A stretch of 64,000 nucleotides of DNA from Clostridiales bacterium (GTDB lineage: Bacteria; Bacillota; Clostridia; Oscillospirales; Acutalibacteraceae), in assembly GCA_019422525.1 (NCBI GenBank), contig JAHZDE010000007.1, positions 62,001 through 126,000 on the forward strand. The letters are read 5' to 3'. Under the pieces are notes generated by a model that saw only the letters and a list, made by a program, of their open reading frames with translations, did not search any database and was not told where the DNA came from. Position 1 is the first letter of the stretch, and every line of letters starts with the position of its first letter. The translations under genes were made by a program, and so were the position numbers. Shown here piece by piece: positions 1 to 6,900 of the stretch.

Positions 1-138
1 GTCCCCCAGGAAATGCTGTGGCGGGTAGAGGATTGCTGTCAATGTGGAGTTTGCCAGATGGTGTGTCCCTCTGGAATCAATTTGCCGGCTTGTATGAAAC
101 AGGCTGCGGAACTTCGAAAGAGGGGTGGACTGGTGTGA
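1..138 (+). CDS. rnfC: RnfC-like subunit, C-terminal end only (5' truncated by window edge)
   Basis: The reading frame is open from base 1 and stops at TGA 136-138, leaving the last 45 residues. They contain a ferredoxin-type cluster motif, CCQCGVCQMVCPSGI, with the CxxCxxCxxxCP spacing of the second 4Fe-4S site in RnfC, the NADH-side peripheral subunit of Rnf complexes. The stop overlaps the GTG start of the following RnfD-like gene, as expected for a translationally coupled operon. Because only the tail is present, the flavin and NADH domains cannot be checked. Another 4Fe-4S protein with the same tail is possible, but the rnfD-, rnfE- and rnfA-like genes directly downstream support the call. 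Confidence 0.7.
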   Translation, partial: VPQEMLWRVEDCCQCGVCQMVCPSGINLPACMKQAAELRKRGGLV

Positions 139-1136
139 AGCTTTTGGAAGATAAGCGAGTATGGCTATATTCCCAGCATAGCTCCAGCGCGATGATGTGG
201 GATATGCTGGCAGTCTTGGTGATAACCTCTGTGTTGCCGGTAGTATATCATGGATGGCGGGCAGCAATGCTGGTTGTGGTTTCTATGGCGGCCTGCCTGT
301 TGGCATATATTTTTTTTCAGCTGGTAACTGGGCGGAAAATCTGGATTACGGATGCCTCACCGCTTATTACTGGTGCTATCATTGCTTTGTTGATGCCGGC
401 TAATGTGCCTTTTTGGATCGTGATAACGGCAGATTTGTTTGCCATTTTGGCTGCCAAAGAGCCCTTTGGCGGGACAGGAAGAACACCTTTTAATCCGGCG
501 GCAGCCGGGATAGCTTTTGTTACGGTGCTTTGGCCGGAGCAGGTTTTCTCCTATTATAGTATGAAAAGCGGGATGTCCCTGACCCTGATGGCACAAAATC
601 TTCCCATAGGTCAGTCTCCAGCAGCCTTGCTGAAAAACGGAATCCAACCGGAAATCATGCCCTTTGAAATGCTTTGGGGACGCTATGAAGGGCCGATGGG
701 GGCTACAGCTGCGGCCGTGATAATAGCAGGAGCTGTTTTTTTAATCGTCCGCAAAAGTGCGGATTGGCGCCCAATGGTGTTTTTTGTTATAACGGCAGCG
801 ATTTATGCAGCTGTTTTTCCAAGGCTTTTGGGTGGAGCTGTGATTTCGGTAAAATATGAACTGTTGTCTGGCTCGCTCCTTTTCTGTGCTTGCTATTTGG
901 CAAGTGACCCCTGCACCAGCCCTCGGACTTCTATAGGAAAATGTCTGTATGGTGTATTGGGCGGACTTTTGATTATGCTGCTGCGAAACTTCGGCGCGTA
1001 TGAACAGGGCGGATGTTTTGCCATCTTATTGATTGGGGCAGTGAGCCCTTTACTCGATCGAGTGGTTTTGTATTTCAGAAGAAAGGGGAGCCTGTTGTAT
1101 GGAAAATCCCAGCAGACAGCAGAACCGAATTCATAG
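135..1136 (+). CDS. rnfD: RnfD-like membrane subunit of an ion-translocating electron transport complex
   Basis: A 333-residue multi-pass membrane protein. The open frame extends to base 18, but GTG 135 overlaps the rnfC stop (GTGA) and gives the usual RnfD N-terminus, so it is chosen. Family signatures are GGTGRTPFNPAAAG and, further on, PMGATAA, which resembles the S/TGAT sequence where RnfD/NqrB proteins carry covalent FMN on threonine. In known Rnf complexes RnfD is a core membrane subunit that couples electron transfer to Na+ or H+ transport. The gene overlaps the next one by 38 bases. No rnfG, the other flavin-carrying subunit, lies between it and the rnfE-like gene. Confidence 0.75.
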   Translation: MKLLEDKRVWLYSQHSSSAMMWDMLAVLVITSVLPVVYHGWRAAMLVVVSMAACLLAYIFFQLVTGRKIWITDASPLITGAIIALLMPANVPFWIVITADLFAILAAKEPFGGTGRTPFNPAAAGIAFVTVLWPEQVFSYYSMKSGMSLTLMAQNLPIGQSPAALLKNGIQPEIMPFEMLWGRYEGPMGATAAAVIIAGAVFLIVRKSADWRPMVFFVITAAIYAAVFPRLLGGAVISVKYELLSGSLLFCACYLASDPCTSPRTSIGKCLYGVLGGLLIMLLRNFGAYEQGGCFAILLIGAVSPLLDRVVLYFRRKGSLLYGKSQQTAEPNS

Positions 1137-1719
1137 AAAACGCAGGCGCGCTTTTTGGGATGGCCTGTTTATACAAAACCCGGTATTGGCTGGCGGAGCG
1201 GGACTAAGTTTGATACTGACGGGAGGTCAGTCTTTGCAATTGGCGTGGGTATTAGTCCTTTTGCAGCTGGTTTTGCTGATTCCCGTTTGCCTTTTGGGAA
1301 ATGTTTTGGGAAAGCGAATGTTCCCATGGCTGCGGACACCGTTTATTCTGTTGGTGGCGGCAGGATTTTATCTGCCTGCCGGATGGGCAATGCTCCCACT
1401 TTTTTCGATGGATATGGAAAAGTTGGGGTTATGCGGTATTTTGACCATCACCAATACGGTGCTGGTTACCGTTGGCACAAGAACAGCATGTGAAAAAGAT
1501 TTGGCAACTGCGTTTGCGGCAGCTTTTGGAAGTGGTGTCGGATTCGGTGTTGTAATGATGATCGTATGCGGTGTGTGGGGAATCCTGATGAGCATCAATG
1601 AGGAAGTTTTTCAGCGTGCATCGGTGGTGATTGGTTTGGGAACCGTGGCGTGCCTGGGAGCGGTTTGGCAGTACCTGAAAAACCGGAAAACCGAAAAGCA
1701 GAGGAGAGAGTGGTCATGA
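1099..1719 (+). CDS. rnfE: RnfE-like membrane subunit lacking the cluster cysteines
   Basis: A 206-residue hydrophobic protein with about six membrane segments. ATG 1099 has GGGGAG eight bases upstream. The N-terminal IQNPVLAGGAGLSLIL aligns with the NNSALVQLLGLCPLL region of E. coli RsxE, and LTITNTVLV aligns with LIVTNCIVVG. At both places the cysteine expected to ligate the intramembrane 2Fe-2S cluster shared with RnfA is replaced, by Ser and Thr. Later cysteines (TACEKD, IVCGVW) are not at the conserved sites. It is called RnfE rather than RnfA because of the NPVL start and the longer C-terminus. Electron transfer by the usual route is doubtful. Confidence 0.68.
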   Translation: MENPSRQQNRIHRKRRRAFWDGLFIQNPVLAGGAGLSLILTGGQSLQLAWVLVLLQLVLLIPVCLLGNVLGKRMFPWLRTPFILLVAAGFYLPAGWAMLPLFSMDMEKLGLCGILTITNTVLVTVGTRTACEKDLATAFAAAFGSGVGFGVVMMIVCGVWGILMSINEEVFQRASVVIGLGTVACLGAVWQYLKNRKTEKQRREWS

Positions 1720-2282
1720 CAGAGTTTGGAAAAATGATGTTGGCACTCCTTGCGGCGCTGACAACCGAAAGTATGCTTTTTTCTCGGGGAATTGGTTTTA
1801 GCCGGGTATTAAAAGCTGCGAGAAAAGGATGGGCTATTGGATTATACGCCGGGCTGATTTGTATATTTTCCCTTCTTTCCGCGCTGTTTGCCCCTATGGT
1901 AGCAGGATGGCTGCCAGCATTTTGGTTTCCGCTGTCTGTAGCGGTACTGGCAGCGGCATGGTATTTGGCAGCATGTTTGATTTTGGCGTTTGCTGTACCG
2001 AAAGTCTATCGGAAAATATCGGAATATCTTCCGTCAGCAGCTATCAATTCTGTGGTGCTGTCTATTCCTTTTCTTGGAGGAATGGCGCAATGGAGCGTAG
2101 GAGAGTGTATCGGATTTGCCTTGGGAACGGGAATCTCCTTTTGGATAGTGGGATGGCTTTTGGTGGAAATGATGCCACGTTTGACACATATCAGTGTTCC
2201 CCGTGCATTTCGCGGAACTCCAGCGGTGTTCTTATATTTGGCGATTTTGGCTTTGGCATTTTTGGGTTTTGCCAAGGGATAA
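1716..2282 (+). CDS. rnfA: RnfA-like membrane subunit lacking the cluster cysteines
   Basis: A 188-residue six-helix membrane protein. ATG 1716 overlaps the previous stop (ATGA); the open frame runs further upstream only through rnfE. The C-terminal VPRAFRGTPAVFLYLAILAL matches the [20 protein letters not shown] region of RsxA/RnfA, so membership of the family is clear. However, the LGLCPF site reads RGIGFS and the ITTNCAVLG site reads AAINSVVLS, so both conserved cysteines are lost, to Gly and Ser. A terminator follows directly, and no rnfB (the ferredoxin-side subunit) is downstream. The operon may be an alternative Rnf-like assembly, or RnfB and RnfG may lie upstream of the window. Confidence 0.72.
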   Translation: MTEFGKMMLALLAALTTESMLFSRGIGFSRVLKAARKGWAIGLYAGLICIFSLLSALFAPMVAGWLPAFWFPLSVAVLAAAWYLAACLILAFAVPKVYRKISEYLPSAAINSVVLSIPFLGGMAQWSVGECIGFALGTGISFWIVGWLLVEMMPRLTHISVPRAFRGTPAVFLYLAILALAFLGFAKG

Positions 2283-2310
2283 GAACATGAATAAATCTAT
2301 CATGAAGATA

Positions 2311-2358
2311 AAAAAGGCTTATCATCTGCTACTTTTGCAGGTGATAAGCCTTTTTTTA
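2311..2358. terminator. Bidirectional intrinsic terminator between rnfA and a lipoprotein gene
   Basis: A 13-14 bp stem pairs AAAGGCTTATCA with TGATAAGCCTTT, flanked by A and T runs. It lies between convergent genes and can stop transcription from both sides. Confidence 0.9.
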
Positions 2359-2368
2359 GTACAAGCCT

Positions 2369-2809
2369 TTAATATCCCAGTGCATTAACAACGGACAATA
2401 CATTGTCTTTTTCCGACAGTTCTACAGCACTGGCCAATACCGTGCTGCCCATGCGAATAATGGAATAATAGGATTCGTCATTTTCCGCAGTACATTTGCT
2501 GTAATAAGAAGAATCGACTTCTTCCGGCGTTACACTATCAGGAAGGTTTTCTTTTAAACGGGTGAAGGCATTTTTTGCCTCGTCTTCACTGTTACATACG
2601 TAAAATACCATAGCAGAAGTATTATCTTTTGAGGCCATGTGGATACTTATCAGACCACCGGCATCCTGCTCTTCCACTGTATATCCGACATCTTCCGCAG
2701 CTTTTTGAAATTGTTCAGCAGTAGCGGCACTTTTTGCCGAACAACTGCAAAAAATCAAAGAAATGACAAAGAAAACGGGAAGTACGCGAAAAATAACGCT
2801 ACGTTTCAT
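2369..2809 (-). CDS. Small secreted lipoprotein of unknown function
   Basis: A 146-residue protein beginning MKRSVIFRV, then a hydrophobic stretch ending LIFCSCSAKS. This is a short signal peptide with a weak lipobox, so membrane anchoring through a cysteine is likely but not certain. ATG 2809 is preferred because GGAGG lies nine bases upstream; an in-frame TTG at 2815 would be too close. The mature part is acidic and Ser/Glu-rich, with no motif that I recognise. It is monocistronic, between a terminator and its own promoter. No function is assigned. Confidence 0.7.
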   Translation of the reverse strand: MKRSVIFRVLPVFFVISLIFCSCSAKSAATAEQFQKAAEDVGYTVEEQDAGGLISIHMASKDNTSAMVFYVCNSEDEAKNAFTRLKENLPDSVTPEEVDSSYYSKCTAENDESYYSIIRMGSTVLASAVELSEKDNVLSVVNALGY

Positions 2810-2860
2810 ATTCAAAATCCTCCAAAAAAATAGTCTCCCTCTCAGGGCTATGATATATTC

Positions 2861-2869
2861 ATTATATCA
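2861..2869 (-). promoter_or_regulatory. Extended -10 promoter for the lipoprotein gene
   Basis: Read on the minus strand the sequence is TGATATAAT, a TGn-TATAAT extended -10, about 50 bases before the lipoprotein start. No good -35 is visible. Confidence 0.5.
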
Positions 2870-2927
2870 CAGAAGCTTCGAAAAATATAAAAAATATGTA
2901 ACGGTTTCCTGGAAGATAGATAAAGAA

Positions 2928-2959
2928 AAAGAAGGGGTAACAGACTATACCCCTTCTTT
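2928..2959 (-). terminator. Intrinsic terminator of the NUDIX gene
   Basis: AAAGAAGGGGTA pairs with TACCCCTTCTTT across an eight-base loop, with a T-rich tail on the minus strand just after the NUDIX stop. Confidence 0.8.
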
Positions 2960-2978
2960 CGATATCTGTCTCAAAAAA

Positions 2979-3524
2979 TTATAGTTTGCCGGCCTGAACC
3001 AATGCTGCCACTTTTAAAATTCCCAACTGGGTTTTAGCGTCCGGAATCTCATTGTTCAGTACCATATCCACCGCTTTTTCCAACGGGATTCGCTCTACTT
3101 CGATAAATTCATCATCATCGGGATCTTGTTCTCCCCAGCTGTCTACCCGGCAAGCCCACAGACGAATGATTTCATTGCAGTAACCGGGAGTCGGATAGAG
3201 ATTGCCCATGAAAATATAATTTTTGCCTGTGGTGCCGGTTTCTTCTTTTTGCTCTCTTTTCAAAGCTTCAAAGGGGTCTTCTCCCTTTTCCAGTTTTCCC
3301 GCAGGTAATTCCAGCATGATTTCTCCATAAGGATACCGGAACTGCCGCACAAAAAGAAGCTCGTTTTTATCGGTAAGAGCCGCAACGCTAACCCCGCCGG
3401 GATGCTCTACAACTTCCCGGTTGACCACCGCGCCGTTTTCCAGCTCTGCTTTATCCAGGCGAACCTGAATAATCCGTCCATGGAAAAGGTACTCTTGCTC
3501 CAGGGTTTTTTCCGTGAGTTTCAT
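2979..3524 (-). CDS. NUDIX hydrolase, ADP-ribose pyrophosphatase type
   Basis: A 181-residue cytoplasmic enzyme. The start is ATG 3524 (MKLTEKTLEQEY) with GGGAGG about eight bases upstream; the frame is open further, but that part is AT-rich non-coding sequence. The NUDIX box is present as GKLEKGEDPFEALKREQKEE followed by TG, with Gln where a hydrophobic residue is usual after RE. The upstream GGVSVAAL and the PTPGYCNEIIRL segment fit the ADP-ribose pyrophosphatase (NudF-like) branch, which hydrolyses ADP-ribose to AMP and ribose 5-phosphate. Substrate preference within the family cannot be read with certainty. The gene is monocistronic with its own promoter and terminator. Confidence 0.85.
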   Translation of the reverse strand: MKLTEKTLEQEYLFHGRIIQVRLDKAELENGAVVNREVVEHPGGVSVAALTDKNELLFVRQFRYPYGEIMLELPAGKLEKGEDPFEALKREQKEETGTTGKNYIFMGNLYPTPGYCNEIIRLWACRVDSWGEQDPDDDEFIEVERIPLEKAVDMVLNNEIPDAKTQLGILKVAALVQAGKL

Positions 3525-3567
3525 AAAAATGCCTCCCATCCAAAATTCCGCAAAAATGATTATAAAA

Positions 3568-3576
3568 ATTATATCA
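3568..3576 (-). promoter_or_regulatory. Extended -10 promoter for the NUDIX gene
   Basis: On the minus strand the sequence reads TGATATAAT, 44 bases before the start codon. It is the same extended -10 form used by several genes in this window. Confidence 0.5.
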
Positions 3577-3757
3577 CAATCGGAAAATGAAAGGAAGAGG
3601 AATTCTATTTGCCTATAGAAAATGGACACGAATAGTTCACTATTGAAACCATTTGCACGCAAAGACTTATAACAAAAATTGGAAAATAAAAATGGGAAAA
3701 TATTTTGTTTTTATACCATAAACTCAAGTTTGTTGTGTATTTTGTATTGCAATCCTG

Positions 3758-3766
3758 TGATATAGT
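3758..3766 (+). promoter_or_regulatory. Candidate extended -10 promoter and 5' leader of the GH85 gene
   Basis: TGATATAGT lies about 140 bases before the GH85 start, in a 380-base gap that is otherwise AT-rich. Downstream the leader holds a weak hairpin (CATATCC / GGATATG, about 3850-3876) and the ribosome site AAGGGGA at 3894-3900. No LacI-type palindrome is present, so this gene is probably not in the same regulon as the arabinoside locus. Confidence 0.45.
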
Positions 3767-3907
3767 ATAAATAACGACAGTAGGCGAAAGATTTGAAAGA
3801 ATTTATTGTTGAAAATGTTGTTGAAGATTTTGGTGCAAGTTGTCTCATCCATATCCCTGTTCTCAGCGGATATGTTGAAATAGATAATTCAGAAAGGGGA
3901 AATGAAA

Positions 3908-6900
3908 ATGAAGAAAACAAGCAGGACCAAACGAGTCGGCGCAGCATTTCTGGCAGCGGCTCTGGTATTAACCAGCCTGAGCGCTTCCTTTACTGCGTTT
4001 GCTTCTGACTCTTGGCCCAACGAAAAAGCGTCTGCCGAACCCAGCTTCGCCGGGTATCGTGTAAAGGACATTGAAAACTGGAGTCCTGAAACCGATCCCT
4101 ATGCAGAATTCCTGCGGGCAGAGGTGCCGCTGCAGGAGCGCAACGAAGCATTTCAGGCGACTCAGGCTAAGCCCTATCTGGAGTCCAATGCACAGGTTAT
4201 GCTGATGCAGGGCGACTATGGCAACAGCTTCTTCAACGGTACCATGTATACGGATAAGTTTGGTGAGCATGTGCTCAATTTCTGGCAGTATGCCGACTAC
4301 TTCTCCCCTTGGCATGGCGCTGCTACAGCATATACACCTGAATCTATTTATGACCCGATTACCAGCGACTGGCGTCAAAGAGGTTTTGAGTTTGGTGTTG
4401 TAAATATCCCCAACCCGGCCTATACCAACGCCGCTCATAAAAACGGCGTTATGTCCATCGCTTGTATCTATTTTGATCCTGCTTTCCGTCCCGGTCAGAC
4501 CTGCGCTGACTTGATTGAGAAAGACGAAAACGGTGAGTTTTCTATTGCTGACAAGCTTATCGAAATGGCCAAGTATTTTGGTTATGACGGTTATTTCCTG
4601 AATCAGGAAGAAGGCTATTATGAGGACTTTAAGCCCTTTATGGCTAAATTGACAGCAGCTGGCCTGTATACCCAGTGGTATGATACCAACAGCTACTTCA
4701 ATTCTACTAAAGCACAGTGGCTGAAAGATGATGTCAACGGACAAATCAACAACTCTGTGTTTGTTAACTATGGATGGACCGGTGCTGTTGACAGCGCTAT
4801 GGAGTATGCACAGCAGATCGGTGTTAATCCCTTCGAATCCATTTTCTTTGGCTTGGAGTGCAACCAGAATAAGTTCAGCGGCGGCCACTCCAGCGCAAGA
4901 AATGTAACAAACCTGTATGACGAAACCGGTAACCCCCGCGCCAGCGTGGCCCTGTTTACCCCTAGCGACTGGTATCAGCGCGGCGTAGATGAGATCCCTG
5001 CTTATAACGGCCAGGAAACTCCTGTAATGCAGCAGGACGAGTACCAGTGGATGGTGGCCGAGCGTGAGAGAATGTTCTTCTCCGGCGTCATGGAGGACCC
5101 CACCAATACTGGCATTAAATCCGGTTATAGCCGTCCGGATGTTGGAGTTGATAATGCTTCCGGCTGGGTCGGCGTGGCTGACTTTATCGCCGAGCGTTCC
5201 GTCATTGACGGCACCAAGTTCTACACCAACTTTAATACCGGACATGGTATGCAATATTTCTTGGATGGCAAGGTTTCTGCTGATAAGGCTTGGACCAACA
5301 TCAACATTCAGGATATCCTCCCCACTTGGCAGTGGTGGATGGAAAGCACAAATATCAATAAGCTGGATGTCGATTTTGACTACGGCAGTGCTTTGACCAA
5401 CAATGATAAGAATGGCAATCCCATGACAATGCCTTATACCCAGGTTGGCGCTTATAATGGCGGTTCCTCTTTGGTTGTATATGGCAATATCACAGACTCC
5501 AACAGCCTGCATCTGTATAAGACTGACTTGGATGTCAACGAGAACTCTAAAGCTTCTGTTACTTTCAAAAAGACTTCTGATGATGCAGTTACTATGCAGC
5601 TGGGACTGATCTTTAAGGACGCTCCCGAAACCACTGAAAAGTTGGATATCGCCGGCTCTGAGACTGCTGGTGACTGGACCACCGTGGACATTGATTTGTC
5701 CAAATATGCAGGAAGAAAGATTGCAGCTATCACCTTGGAATTTGCAGGCCAGTCTGAAAATTATCAGATGAACGTAGGCGGCCTGAAGATTTCTGACGGC
5801 GCTGATAAGCCTGCTACTCCTACTGGCTTTAAGGTTGACTATGCCTATGATTCCGGCGAAATGATCCTGAGCTGGGATATGGACAACTATGACAATGTTA
5901 AGCAGTACAATGTATATGGAACCATGTCTGATGGCCGTCGCGTTTATTTGGGCGGTATTTATGACAGCATTCTGTATGTCAAGTCTGTATTTAATGAGAA
6001 AGACAGCATTGATCTGGAACTGCGTGCGGTAGGTGCTGACGGTACCGAAAGTGATCCCGCAACTCTGACCTATACTTATACCGATAAGGTAAGCAACGTC
6101 AAAGTAGAAGAGGCCAAGACCTCTACCGGCCTGCTGGTTCGTGCTGCTACCCCCGGCAAACTGGCAGTTTCCTTTGACGCTCCTGCAGCAGGTGCTCCTG
6201 ATAGCTACGAGTATGAAGTAACTCTGCGCAACATTAAGTCTGATGATCCCGATAATCAGGTATATACTTACACCACCAATGGCGATGTAACCTCTGCTGA
6301 AGTTCCTCTGCCGGTGGAAGAAGGATATGAGTACGATCTGAAGATTTATTCCGTCCGCGATGGTGAAAAGGGTGAACCGATCTGCTATCGTGGCTGGTCT
6401 AACGACAGCTATTCTGAGCCTATCGCTGAAAAGGATATCCGTGTGAACGGTACTTCTGTTCGTCTGGTCGATCCGGATTCTGTGGATTGGTACAAGATGA
6501 CGGCTGAGTTTACCGGTACTAATGTTAGTAAGACTTTCAATTTCAAACGTGGTGGATCTTCTGGTAATTCCATGAGCTTTACGATTCCCAGCAGCACGGG
6601 TATGCTGAGCGTGGTTACTCAGGACTATGCTGGTAATATGTCTGAGCCGACCGTTATCATGCTGGAAAATGGACAGGTTGTTGATCCCACCAATCTGATT
6701 AGTGAAGCGCAATTCCCCGATGCAGCACTGCTGAAAGCGGTTAAAGCACAGGTAGGCTTGACTATTGATACTTTGAATAAGTTCACAGGTACACTGGATC
6801 TTTCGGGCACCCAGGTAAGCGACCTGACTGGCTTGGATCGTCTGACCGGAATGACCGGCATCGACTTTAGCAATTGCACAGCTCTCACCAATATTTCCGG

